Positions 45,301-57,299 of a DNA stretch of 64,000 nucleotides are shown piece after piece (the stretch's first letter is position 1; each line of letters starts with the position of its first letter). Origin of the DNA: Hypoxylon rubiginosum (taxonomy: Eukaryota > Ascomycota > Sordariomycetes > Xylariales > Hypoxylaceae). The notes beneath the pieces were generated by a model that was given only the letters and a program-made list of their open reading frames with translations, searched no databases and was not told the DNA's origin. The translations under genes and the position numbers were made by a program. The stretch lies in assembly GCA_902806565.1 (NCBI GenBank), contig CADCXA010000007.1, positions 186,001 to 250,000 of the forward strand, read 5' to 3'.

Positions 45301-45779
45301 GGAGGCTTTCGCCGAGCTTCTCGTATGTGTCAAGCAGTTCGTGGAACGCCTCGGCAAATGCCCCGGCAACCTAATAGAGCGTTAACTTGTTGAGGTCTAG
45401 CTAGGTACTTTGGAGAAATAGCGATAAAGCACCTGTAGGAGAAACTTCATTGGCCCCTGAGCAAAAGGTAAGTAGGTACGTTACAACAGCGGAGTTTCCG
45501 TAGAGTAAATCTTACCCAAACGAAAGCAACCATCTCGGAGGTGTTAGCAAACACCTCGACAACCTTGCCAAACTGGTTCATTGCTTCAATAAACGGTTTC
45601 AGGCGTGCAAGATTCTTCCCACGCCTCTGAGAGTGTTGCTTCTTTTGAATGGCTTCAACCTCATCGGTCAGGTCCTGCAGGGTTGTATTCTTAAATTTAT
45701 CTCTGTCTTTCTTCTTCAGTTCTGACTGAAATTTTCCTAAAGCCGCCTCGAAAGCAGAAATACTGCTATTATTCGACAT
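42370..45779 (-). CDS. NACHT/STAND (NLR-like) protein with DUF7708 N-terminus and C-terminal C2H2 zinc fingers
   Basis: Predicted signal-transducing NTPase of the fungal NLR-like class, whose members include incompatibility and non-self-response factors; role here unknown. Eight exons: 45779-45516, 45456-45433 (24 nt), 45370-45178, 45146-44742, 44687-44100, 44040-43929, 43874-43611 and 43546-42370, giving 1008 residues with every phase matching. The N-terminal ~160 residues fit DUF7708. NACHT follows, with Walker A GIPGAGKT (291-298) and Walker [11 protein letters not shown] (387-396), then the usual [11 protein letters not shown] segment. In place of ankyrin or WD40 repeats, the C-terminus has C2H2 fingers at about 800-825, 831-857, 914-934 and 942-962, plus a degenerate fifth. 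It is head to head with the SNF2 gene. Confidence 0.85.
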
Positions 45780-46151
45780 TTTACCTTATATTTGAGTCAT
45801 GCGATTAGATACAAAATGTATTTTATCGTTATTAACATCAAGAAAAATGGAATTGATCGAAGAAGTTGGGCTGCGATTCCCGATGGAAGTCAATAGATTG
45901 TTCTCGGGTGACAGTCCACTTATGCGGAGGTAGGTAGGCTATAAGGCAACCTGCGCCTGTGGTTAGGCGGACTATAAGGCGGACTATTAGGCGGACTTAC
46001 AGGCTGACAATTCTGCCTTCCACAGTCCTTCCTCCTGCAGCTCGAGTCGTACAATATCCAGGCTACGCTACGACCCTACAGTTAGATATGGATAATCTCA
46101 ATCCCGCTATTCGTAGAGCCTCACCTCTTACTTTCTTCAACTCAAGGCATA
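45780..46151. promoter_or_regulatory. Shared divergent promoter of the STAND and SNF2-RING genes
   Basis: The 372-bp spacer lies between two start codons in opposite directions, so both promoters must be here. It contains a 12-bp tandem repeat (45964-46011). Confidence 0.55.
45964..46011. repeat. 12-bp tandem repeat in the divergent promoter
   Basis: Three near-identical 12-bp units (consensus TAGGCGGACTAT) and a decayed fourth (CAGGCTGACAAT) run without gaps. A GGCGGA core recurs every 12 bp. Confidence 0.7.
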
Positions 46152-49100
46152 ATGAATCAAAATAACTTGAATTTTCTTAAGCGCCCCTGGCAGTTTGAAG
46201 ATCATAATGATACCCTCGATCCTGAGAACCATTATGCCTCATCAATACCACTGGACCAAGTCGGCTGGAATGACTGGCCTTCAAATCATTTCAGCGACAT
46301 AGCCTCACAGGACCTAGTCCAAACTGTCGATCAAAATGAACAAGTGCTGTCCCCATTTACCCCTATGGTTCACGATGACGGAGGAATTAGTTCGTTGGTG
46401 ATGCCACCCGTTGTTGAAACACAAAACACATGTTTTGGCACCGTGAGAAATAATAATCCTCATTACGTGTTTACAAGAACGGGTGCTTACAATGATTAGA
46501 TACCTAATGTCTCCACACGGTTGATATCTCAACCTCTAGGAATATCAAATGGAACTATCCAGGGCTTCTGTATTCGCCCTGATGGAGCGTACTATGGTCT
46601 TAGCCTAAGCCCTTCTCAAACTCCGTTTTCAGTTTTCACGAAGAAAACATGCGAAGAATTACGACAGTTACTATCATTGTGGAGACTACGACTGGAAGCC
46701 TATGCTCGGATTCAGGAACTAAGGACGACCAAAACCTCCCATCATCAGAAGGTGTCAAGTCTGGAAGTCGATATCAACATATATGGCACACGAGAAGATG
46801 CCAGGGAAGTAGGCAGAAAACTGTCATCTTTCGGTATCGCCTTGCAGCAACCATCCTTTGGGCTTTCTGGTACGACTTATTATAATCCTCATTTTTTTCA
46901 CACAGAAGAACTGTTCGGCCAGTACGTTGCCGAAACGCCACTTCTGCACCAAGGGGCAGGGACATCGACAACAGCCTCTAAGCAGGACAGTATTCCAGAA
47001 GTAACGAGAACACAACTTGACACCGCCACAGAAGTTGATTCGATATTGAACTCGTTATCACATCACACTGTCCTCCACAAACAGACCAAGGTAAATGGTT
47101 TAAGGACCACTTTAAAAGAGTAGGTGCATACAATCCTTGCTATCTTACATCACCAGATATTAAAACATAGTATGTAGCCATCAGATGAAGGCTATTGATT
47201 TCATACTCCGACGCGAGACGGATTCGCTACCTCCTGAACTCGCTCTGTGGCAAGAGGTAGAATTAGATACTGGCGACGTAGTGTAAGGGCTTCCCATGAA
47301 TACCTCTGTGGATTCGCTTACTCTCACTAACGTTCTCATAGATATCAACATATCATCAGTGGGACTAGGCGAGAAAATCCAGCCGAGTCTAAGGGTGGTA
47401 TCTTAGCAGATGAAATGGGATTGGGGAAGACGATGGTCGCTCTATCAATCATCGCTGCGTCCTTAGAGCGTGCTTCCGAGTTCGCTTCTGAAACCATGAA
47501 ACCTGGTGGCGAGGATAGTACTCGGCAGTGCTCAAAGGCTACCCTTGTAATCGTCCCTTCCTCTCGTACGTAAACCGAACTTTGTATCATTTTCACACAA
47601 CACGCCTTTCACTAATTGCATGCAGTCGTGATAGATACCTGGGTTGATGAGATTCGCAAGTGAGTTTCTCCGCAAAAGACACTATTACTGTTATTGGATC
47701 TGATATAAGTTACCCAATCTTTAGACATATTTATCCGGGATACTTATCATATTACAAGTATCACGGACCAAGAAGGGAAGACGATACCAATAAGTTGTTC
47801 AATTCCGATATGGTCTTGACAACATACGCCACGGTGGCTATGGAATTGAGCAATGGGCGAAACACGCTTCGCAACGTGGAATGGTTCAGGATTATCCTTG
47901 ATGAAGGTAAGCATTTTGTGCACCAAGGTTCATCTAGGGTTTTAAGCGATAGTGCTAACCTCCCCTTTCAGCCCACGAAATTCGGAATCGAGCTACCAAG
48001 CAGTTTCAAGTGGTTGTCAACCTAGGAGCCCAATACAGGTGGTGTCTGACCGGTACCCCTATTCAAAATTCTCTAGACGACCTTGGCGCACTTGTAACCT
48101 TCGCCAAAGTCCCTCTATTAGAAAACCCAGCGACATTTCGGAGGTTCATAGCGACGCAATCTAACTCCGATACTCGAGCGCGCATAAAGAACTTGCGAAC
48201 ACTTCTAGGGTCGATTTGCCTACGGCGTACCAAAGATATAGTTGGCCTATCTGATCCTATCCATCAGACTCGTCGGCTCGAATTTACGCCCACTGAGAGA
48301 CAAGAGTACAATGACTTGCTCTCCAGATGTCAAACCCGTGTAGACATGAGTGTGAATGGTGATTCGAAAGGATTGAACTCGGCAATGTTACAATCGCTTC
48401 TGCAACTACGCTTGTTCTGCAACCATCGTCACGTCAGCCACACTTCCTGGTCAAGGTCCGTCGATCCAGACGAAATACTTGCCTATCTTCAGCAGAGCGA
48501 CCAAGCTGCATGTGCTTATTGTTCTCAAGCTATCTATTCAATCAACAGTGATCCTGGCACCGACGGAGGGTCCATCCTACCGTGTTATTCCCACTTGGCA
48601 TGCCGTGATTGCAAGATGCAACACAGCTTAAAACAGCAATCATGTCCTCTGTGTAGTTCCAGTGCTAACTATAACGTTATCAAAGATCTTTCGCAAAATT
48701 TGGGCCCCTGGTCCGCTAGCTCGGAAGCTCACCAAGGATTCGAATATCCCTCTAAACTGACAGCATTTGTAGGAGATATTCAGCGACATGGCTCTTGCAA
48801 AAGGTGAACAATATCCCAAAATACAATCGACTATTTACGAAGCTAACTAAGATGTCCAGCATTGTGTTCTCATCATGGAAAAGAACGCTAGATCTCGTGG
48901 GCGAGTTGCTCAAAAACAAAGATCTGAATCACTACTACATCCATGGGGCTCTCCCACTTCCTGAACGACAACGAATTCTACGTGGATTTAAATCCCAAGG
49001 GGGTGTCAATATCCTCTTGATGACTTTAGGCACCGGAGCAGTCGGGTAAGCTACCTATCCTTCATCTACGGTAGAGAAGATGACAATGTGCTAATTATAT

Positions 49101-49515
49101 TTGCTTACCTGTAGACTTAATCTTGCGGTAGCAACTAGGATATACCTTCTTGAGCCCCAATGGAATCCTTCTGTTGAGAAGCAGGCGTTCGGTCGAGCCA
49201 TCCGTTTAGGACAGACTGAACAAGTCACAATCGTCCGGTACATTATGAAGGATACAGTAGAAGATGTAATTTCCAAGGCCATGCTGCCCTGTGCTAGAGA
49301 ACGACAACTAACTTGTAATTAAGAGCAATGTATTATCGCGCCAAACGAACAAACTACGACTCGCGTCAACTGGGTTTAAACAGCAACCGCAAGGCCATCA
49401 ATCTGACCGGACTCAAGCTCTACGGGTAAGTTTCAGATCTCATTGGTTTATGGATTATACTAATAATTCTAAGATGCATTTTGGACTTCCGGAGTCAACT
49501 AGCCGCGTGAGCTAG
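46152..49515 (+). CDS. SNF2-family ATPase with internal RING finger (RAD5/RAD16-like)
   Basis: DNA-dependent ATPase with a likely E3 ubiquitin-ligase module, as in the Rad5/Rad16/HLTF group of repair and remodelling factors. Exons: 46152-46442, 46500-47119, 47178-47282, 47342-47565, 47626-47659 (34 nt), 47725-47906, 47972-48803, 48860-49045, 49115-49265, 49324-49425 and 49474-49515, giving 922 residues. Motif LKDHQMKAIDFILRRE precedes Walker A DEMGLGKT (362-369). The DEAH box is at 484-487, and WCLTGTPIQN (motif III) follows. The C3HC4 RING has Cys666, 669, 690, His693, Cys696, 699, 710 and 713. The helicase C-lobe holds VFSSWKRTLDLV and QAFGRAIRLGQ. The last 48-bp intron is a multiple of three and could be retained (938 residues). 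All frames are intact. Confidence 0.87.
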
Positions 49516-50313
49516 CCAAGGTAGATCTACTATCTACTAAGTCTACTTATATGGGTCTCAACCTAGAAACTCAGCCAACAACTTCGCCGGACCAGTTAAC
49601 ATCAAGCAATTGATTCTATCTTGGAGAATCCCTGATCCGTGGTCTAACGCCGAGCCCATATGAATGTCCATACTGTTATAGACCACCAGGGGTTAGGGGG
49701 CATGTAGCCAGCTAAAACATGAGATTCCCAAGGCTCGACATATGCTTACTACTTAGAAACAGATATTTAAGTAGAACTAGTTGTTAATAGTGATTCATAT
49801 TGAAGATATACTAGACTACGAGGCAGATGCACAGCTATTGGCTATGGGGTTTGAGATTCATCTATTTGTACACCTATGACTAGGAATAGTAACACAGGCT
49901 AAAGGTCATATACAATACCCGTGACGCCCTTTACCGATGTCTCGTTAAGCAAAGGGCAACGCCAGGGGTATCTCTTTTTCGCTTCGAAACAGGAAGCAAC
50001 CCAATTTTCCTTAACGCCGACCTTCCCAACCAATCCATATTTAAACCCCAATACGCCCCAGAGGTTCCATCAACGCTATGCTGGTAATGTTTTGAATACA
50101 GCGATGTACCAGCATCAATGCTTTGTTGAATTCAATGCCTCCTAAACCCGTCCGGGCTCCACCCTGTCCGATGACAGGGGCTACCAGCACATCACCGGTG
50201 CATCAATAGCAGCGGTATGGCTCGTGCTGGTGGATGTATGCATGCGCACACACTCTGTTGCCCTTCGAGTAATGTTGAAATGCCAAGCTCCATCATGCTA
50301 GAGCGGACGGCAA
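49516..50313. other. Intergenic, no gene seen
   Basis: AT-rich spacer with short random frames. Confidence 0.5.
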
Positions 50314-50583
50314 TCATGACATTCGTCTGTGGAGGAAGGCGGGGAATTCGAAGCCGTTCTCGAAGCTCAGCGCGTTCCTCCGGTGGTGGGATGGTAGGTG
50401 ATACATGTCGAAGGCGTTTTCGTCTTCGTCTAGGGCCGACTCGCAGTCGCTGAGGGCTGGGCTTCCGGCTGAGAATGCGAATGGCCGCTGTTCCGGCAGA
50501 GGCACGGCGCTCTTCTTGCTGGGTGCCGGAATGGGGATAGGCTTGCTTTGGGGCAGGCGGATGTTGGAGGATGATTGTTGCAT
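50314..50583 (-). CDS. Small hypothetical protein
   Basis: An 89-residue ORF with protein-like composition: a Ser/Pro/Lys-rich start (QSKPIPIPAPSKKSAVPLPE), an acidic centre (SDCESALDEDENAFD) and a Phe/Arg-rich end. No signal peptide, membrane segment or known domain is seen. The composition and local GC rise favour a real gene, but I recognise no family. Probably a cytosolic or nuclear disordered protein. Confidence 0.5.
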   Translation of the reverse strand: MQQSSSNIRLPQSKPIPIPAPSKKSAVPLPEQRPFAFSAGSPALSDCESALDEDENAFDMYHLPSHHRRNALSFENGFEFPAFLHRRMS

Positions 50584-52683
50584 GGTAAATGATTTGCACT
50601 AGGCTGGTAGTTTGGCAGGTAGTATAGGTGTTGTATGTTCCAGCTTGTTGTTGCTATGTGATATGATATGAGATGATGGATAAGAGATAACGAGCCCATT
50701 CATGATTAGAGGGATGGGAATATATAATCTAGATTCAGTGGCCAAGATATCCCGATTGGTGACGAATAGTCGTCCGAGTGCAATTACAGATCAAACTACG
50801 AGTACTATGAGAACTATAGGAACCGAGCCATCCTCGTCTCATCGGAACAAACATAAAGAGTTTCACAAGACATTTCGCACTTCACTCAGATGCTTTCCGA
50901 AATACATGATTAAAAAGTGGGCTTGGAATGGCGTGGTTTTTTTAGGCCATCTGTTGAGCATCATACGATCGGGACAACCCGCGCCACCACGGCGGTACGG
51001 AGCGCGCTACGGACACTAGTAAGAGCAAACATATCCCTTGCGCTGCCCGTACACACCCACACACGGTACTTACCTAGGTATGTAGGTTAGATATGAGCAA
51101 CACGCGTCACCATTTGGTATTTGGATGTTCTAGCTTGACGCACACCGGGATCAATAGCACCTGGCATCTGGGCAGTCTCGGGGAATTCGGAGTCTCGGCA
51201 ATCTGGTGTAGTATGTCATTATGACCTCTTTGTTCGGAGTTTGAAGTTAGGTTAGTCGATTGCTTCTAGTCTAGAAACACATTGGATTGCTCTACCATCT
51301 AGAATAACAGCTCATGAAGCTAAGGGTTATTGCCACTATCGTGGGAGTAAAACCAGGTGTGTTATCTCGGCATAGAGAAGGTTTAGCAAACATCTATTTC
51401 CATGAATGAGGGAAATACCTTTCTTAATCCCAGTCCATTTCCGGCAGTTCCTCCAGATTGCGAATAGTGGAACAGAGAGGAGGGCTCACGTGTCAATCTC
51501 AACCACATGCCTTATAGTTTATAGGCATCGGTAAGAACTTGACATCTCGAAGCATTAGTTTACGCAGATAAACAGAATTATCTTGTAATATAATTTATAG
51601 ATTTGGCATTTGATCTTTTCCCTTACTGTGTTTTTACAGGTTAGAAGCATTTACTATATATAAATACCGCCCCTTATTTTACCCCTTTATTCAAAGAGGT
51701 GACAAGGGCAAAAATCGTGATACCTACCTACATATTGTAGGTAGCATTTCTACTTCAAGAAAAAGGAAAGAAATCAATGCAAAGGATCATGTATGTCTAT
51801 TTGTTCTGTGGCTGAGCAGTATAAACTAAATTTTAGTATTATTAACCGTCGCTACTACTTCACGATATGTGGTAGCTATCCTAGTGTAAGACGTGATGGA
51901 TGACCCTTTCAGCCCCCTTATCCACCTAAAGCTAGTCACTTATTACTGTATCGAGAATTTTACCTCTTAATATAATATATTATGTGAATCGACTACTCAG
52001 ATATCTTTAAACCGTTTATACATTCGTTCAGGCAGTTTGTTTTTGCACTGGGTTGCTTCAAACTACCTACCTACCCAGGTACTCAAAGTATTAATCCTTG
52101 ATTCTGCCAGGGAAAATGACCGGCGATTCCCAGTAAAGCTTCCCTACATGTATGGTTATACTAGGAAGCGACGACGCTAACCACCTACGTACCCAAGGTA
52201 TCCAGGTCGTAACTTCTATTAGATGTTAGGATTCGACGGCGGAAAGCACGCTAATTTATTCATGAGCTCTTATTCATTGGCCCCTGCCTTCCGTCGGTCT
52301 TTCTCTATTCACTACCAAACACTGTCGTCGAATCACTAAAATTCAAATCCAACAAGGTCGGCCAAACATTCTCGCTTGGGCCCTACATATTTTGTTTGTC
52401 ACAATCATACCCGCACAAATTCTTATTTTGTTCTGTTCGTCCTCGTTACCATTCCCACCCTTTATATTTCCACCACCACCACAACCTTTGCTATTCCAGC
52501 CACCACCTCAACAGTTCTCTCACGTCTGCTATTCTCACATCGACTATTCTCGCGTCAACTATTCCCTCGCCGACCATTCCCTCGCCTACCATTTCCACCT
52601 CTACCATTCCCACCTATATAGACTATTCCCATCACTACTTCACCTTTTCCCGCTTCTTCTAGCACCAACCGTATACCGCAAAC
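50584..52683. other. AT-rich intergenic region
   Basis: No gene seen. It includes TACCTAGGTA (51071-51080), a related ACCTACCTACC run (52064-52075), a very AT-rich stretch around 51590-52060, and a pyrimidine-rich leader with a 15-bp tandem repeat just before the DUF6604 gene. Confidence 0.5.
52528..52617 (+). repeat. Six 15-bp pyrimidine-rich tandem repeats in the 5' leader
   Basis: Units such as ACTATTCTCGCGTCA and ACCATTCCCTCGCCT follow each other every 15 bp and end 66 bp before the ATG at 52684. They are degenerate and almost purine-free at the TTCC core. They may mark a CT-rich core promoter or 5' UTR. Confidence 0.65.
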
Positions 52684-55400
52684 ATGGCCGCTGTCTCAGT
52701 AGCCAGCTACTTGAGGTACAAGAAGGATACAAGTGTATTCCTCACATGGCTCAATGAAGCATCACAAAAGCACGCCCCACGGCTGAAGGGGAAAGCCCGT
52801 GCCGGCGCTAAAAAGGCCATTGATGAAAGCACAGCTAGCGGAACGGCTGCACCTCCACACATTAAACTCTCTACAGGACAGATCTTCCAGAAGATAGAAC
52901 TTGTTCTGAATTTAGTTGGCACCCCAAAGGCAGAGGCCATGCCCCTAGGAGTACAACAGGCACTTTTGCGTTGTATAGATGCAAGAGAACGATTTGCATC
53001 CTGGTATCGGCGTACAAGACCTGGTACCCACGAATCTTCCGACAGCGCCCACCAATACTTCATTGAAATCTTGAAGACCGGCCTGTCCTTATTCGAGCAT
53101 AAAGATGGCCATAGCAGCTCGACAACCTCTTCTGGAAGCAAAGTCGATGAGAAAGACGAGGTATTCATCGCGTAAGTTACCTTTGTACTCAATACTGAAC
53201 CCCTTAAGCTGTCTCAGGATATGAGCCATACGATAATCACATCACATCACATCACAGTGTAGGCCTTCTCAATTTGTGACATAAGCTAATATTAAGCAGA
53301 GACATGTTCAAGGACTTGAACATCGAAGATACCCGTGTCACCCCTAACCCGAAGAAGGCCAAAGATACCAGCACCTCGGAGGGATCGACCAAAACAACCG
53401 CGACCGCCGAAGTCGAATTAGAACGGAGTGATGAAGAGATCGACTTTGCGATATACTGTCTTTTCCTAGACATCTACCGAATCCTTGTCGAGACCCGGAA
53501 GATATGGGACCGAGTTAAATCCCGCAAGTTGAGCATCATGCATGCCACACTTCTTATTGCTGCGGCATTGGACCTAGTGCGACGAGCTGAAGCAGAGATC
53601 ATGGAACTTTGGACTTCCAGCAACTTTGCTGGCGACTTCGCCGAAAAATTTCGACGTGGAACGTATCCAGCTTTCCTGGGCAGAATCTACAATCCAGAGA
53701 AGCTGGAAGCACATAGTATGAAACGCCTAAAGGACAAGAACGCCGCCGAACGAATTATCCCATTGGTCCCATTGGATGAATTCGTTCTGCTACCACTTGC
53801 TTATACACTTGTCGACTTCAGTTTCATCAACAGTATAAGGCTCAACAAAGATATGCCGAACAGCAGCTTCCATTTCATTGCTGTTCCTCCATCTGCACTC
53901 GACACAGTAAATTCAGATGGATCGGTTGCCCCAGACGACTCCCAGACTCTCAAGGCTAGAGCAGAGGATAAATATCTCATGGAGACCTTCCATGACATGC
54001 GATTCACTCAAGGGATAAGGGACGGACTCTACGACGCACTCATCGAAGTTGACGAAGGGGCTAAGCCGCCATTCTTGCCACCCCATGACATTTTACACAA
54101 TGCCCTTCGTCCAGTGTGGGAAGAGTCTACTGTCAGTATGACAGCTGTCTTTGCGGCCAGACTTTTGGTCGATATGCACGATGTCTGTGGGTTGACGGGC
54201 GTTTCTGTACAATCAGAAGCGGCCGAGATTTACGTCGCAAGGTCCACCCACCTGGTAAACACGTATTATTCATCTGACATGGCAGATTTTGAGTGGCCAA
54301 CGGGAGATGGTTTTCAAAGCATCATAGACCAGATTCGAGAGAGAATCGACTGCAACTTCACATCGAGCCCTCTATGGTGCGAGCTAAAGACGACAGCGGT
54401 AGAGATGGTAAAAGGAAAGAAAGAGGCCATGGACGAGCGCGCAGCCGAACTCGCGAAGCCCCTTATTGTGCCCAACGAATCCGATAACTTTCTTATGCAG
54501 GCCAATCTCCTTTACGGCGGAAGTGCCCTATTAGATTCAATATCGCTGCTGGAAGTTGCCGGGATCGGGATCGCGAGTCAGAGCTTTTCTATCATGTGCA
54601 TGGCGCACGTCTACAACGCCGTTAAGCAACTTCATCAGCTTGATATGATGTGGCCGGAGATGGACCAAGCAATCAAGCTTCAAGAACTTGCGCTTTTTGC
54701 CAACAAAATCCCCACAACAAGGGCCGACATGTGGAATCTATTCAACTACATCGTAGGATTGTCGATCACCGGGAACACAATAAGACCACGGGACTTCAAG
54801 CCCACTCTCGCCTCGGGTGTGATAGGCAATTACTTCGACGGCAAGGAGGACTTGTCAAGGTTGATATACCAACTTGAGAATGAGGCCACCCAGAGCGAGG
54901 ATTCGAGCAAGCAAAGCAGCCACAAAAAGCGTGGTAAAGGTATCCAGAAGTCATCTACCGCCTCCGCTCCCGAGAGCTCTCCCACCGCAATCGACACAAC
55001 CCGCCACCTAGCGATACAAAAACTGCTACATGACTTGGAGAAGTATTTCGATACCGTGCTGCCAGTCATGAGTTTTGATTACATCGCCCTTACGACGACT
55101 TGCTCACGCATGTTATCATCTCTTCAGAAAGAACTCGTCTCCCATCTCGGTGCCAAATATAACGACGATATCCAAACTAGAAGAGTTCCAGGCCGAGTCG
55201 AAGTAGTGAGACAGATGCTTCATCAAAACTTTCAGGTTTCGGTTGCGCACGGCGTCGCAAAGCAAAAAGCCAAGAAGGATGGAGACCGGGCAGCAATACA
55301 TAGCCTCCCCGAAGCAGCACCCGTCGGCCCGCAACTCCAACATGCTGCGAAGTTCTTGAGGAAGTTCCTGGTCGGTAAAGCCGTGGCCGCCCGGACCTAA
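52684..55400 (+). CDS. DUF6604 domain protein
   Basis: Large fungus-specific protein of unknown function. Exons 52684-53171 and 53300-55400 give 862 residues; the intron contains an (ACATC)n tract. The start, with SYLRYKKDTSVFLTWL, is the recognisable DUF6604 N-terminus. A charged linker with SSSTTSSGSKVDEKDE precedes the rest, which is helical and soluble with no membrane segment. A Lys-rich stretch (KKRGKGIQKSS) lies near residues 705-715. Only one intron is needed and no disruption is seen. Confidence 0.85.
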
Positions 55401-55879
55401 ACGCTACATGCTACTTACCCCGTACACCGCCTCTCTGGTCCTCGAGGGATCAAGGACGATGCGCCCATCTCTTCCATGGTTGAACCCAGTCTATGGAAGA
55501 CGGGGGGCTCAGAGGAGACGTTAATGCTGGGCCAGATCGAAGACCGAGGGGATTCCCGAGTTTCTTCTCTTCTCTGTACTTTGTAAACGACGAACAAAAA
55601 CAAGAACTGGATTAGCCACCGCTGCATCACTGAGGCATGTGAGCATGGGACTATAGATAGGTACCTAGGTAGGTACCTAGTAGATTAGATGCCTATAATT
55701 ATACTTTCATTCGATGCGCAGAGGTGCAGTCTTAATTCGATATCAGAGAAGTGTGAATGTCGCCAATACACTTCGGTCAGAAAGGGACGGCTGACAGTTT
55801 ATCATTCTAAATTACTAGCCCTTCTAATCTAGCACAAGCACGAGGCGGTATTCAGGGGTTACTATGGCTCTGATGTTAC
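55401..55879. other. Intergenic, no gene seen
   Basis: Holds TACCTAGGTA (55662-55671) within a longer GGTACCTAGGTAGGTACC repeat. Confidence 0.5.
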
Positions 55880-57299
55880 AGGGCTTGGGTGCCCTGTAGC
55901 TCACTGTATCAACATCAACGGCCTCAAGGTCAGCGCCGTCGACGTGCAGACCTCAACCGAAGGGGTGCTGAGTGGCCAAGTCAACCGCGTGACTGTCTTC
56001 CCCTCTAGAAGCCCCAAGACACATACGGAAAATATCACTGTGGCGTTCGTGTCAAAGCAGTAGCCGATGAAGACTGAGGAAATGGTAGACATCTGCGATA
56101 AGATCATCCAAGCATGGACTCGTTTCGTGAGGTGCTTGATCTATACAAAATCCAAAATCTCAGTCTTCCAACGAATGAAGCGGAGACCATGCTGCTTGAG
56201 GACATTGCCAAGATTGTCGGTATTGGAGCTGACGTTCTTAGAATGGATACGCCCTTCTTCAGCCTCGGATTCACGTCGATGGACCTCATTCGCCTCTTGA
56301 TCGATGTCCCGATTATTGGCATTATGAAGAATCCGACCGCGCAGCTGCCATTCGGGATCTCCTCTCGGACAACACCTCCAACTCAGACAAGCAGAGCCTA
56401 GTCGATCAGGTATCTGATAAGACCACCGACGTCGCCAATCCGACCCGGCCTGCATCTACGTATGGCCCCATCGTAGTCTTCAACGCAGATGGCGGGAAAG
56501 CGTCTCTCTGGCTCATCCATCCTGGAGTCGGCGAGGTGCTTGTCTTCGTCGGACTCGCGAAACATCTTAAAGACTACAGGCCGATCTACGCCCTTCGGGC
56601 GCGGGGTTTTGAGCCGGCGAGGCTCGATTCAATTCTATCGCCGAAGCTGTGGACGTGTATAGCACTGCTATCTTGAAACGGCAGTCTGACGGCCCGTATG
56701 CGCTCGCTGGGTACAGTTATGGCGCGATGCTGGCATTCGAAGTCGCGAAAGAGCTAGAGCGCAAGAAGCCCTCATCAGTACAGTTTCTAGGTAGTCTTAA
56801 CCTACCTCCCCATATCAAAGTCAGAATGCGGCAGCTTAACTGGAATATGTGTTTATTGCATCTGGCGTACTTCCTCGGACTCGTGACAGAGTCATACGCT
56901 AACGGCGTCGATACGCAATTCAGTAGCCTGCCTCGCATAGAAGCCGTCGCAAAAGTACTACGTACGGCAGATAAGGGGCGCATGGCAGAGCTAGGATTGA
57001 ATGAAGATAAGCTGGAGAACTGGGCTAAAGTTGCGTATGGTTTGCAGTCCATGGCGGTAGATTTCGAGCCACAGGGGCACGTAAGCACGATAGATGTGTT
57101 CCACGCCATCCCGCTCAAATCAGCAGCGAAGTCAAGGAAGGACTGGGTACAAAACCATCTGGCGAGATGGAAAGAATCCTCTAAGACAGAGCTGCGATTT
57201 TATGAAGTCGGTGGAGCGCACTACACAATGCTGGGACCTGAACATATTGCTAAATTCTCTCAGGTTTTTCAAGCGGCCCTGATGGGCCGGGGTCTTTGA
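55880..57299 (+). pseudogene. Decayed C-terminal part of an NRPS-like (A-T-TE) enzyme
   Basis: Three pieces of an adenylation-thiolation-thioesterase synthetase lie in order. The end of the A domain (INGLKVSAVDVQ, FPSRSPKTHTENITVAF) is cut by a TAG at 56061-56063, and the stretch that should link it to the T domain appears deleted. The T domain keeps its phosphopantetheine site GFTSMDL (Ser codon 56276-56278). A frame change follows near 56340. The thioesterase begins WLIHPGVGEV, changes frame again near 56610-56650, then keeps the nucleophile GYSYGAM and the His motif GGAHYTML to a stop at 57297-57299. Most of the A domain is missing upstream. It is a relic, unless the final 216-residue ORF (from 56649) is expressed alone. 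Confidence 0.8.

Noticed and set aside
42370..50583. Possible giant mobile element (Starship-like) because NLR, SNF2 and DUF genes are close together
   Set aside because: No captain tyrosine recombinase (DUF3435), no terminal repeats and no target duplication seen in the window.
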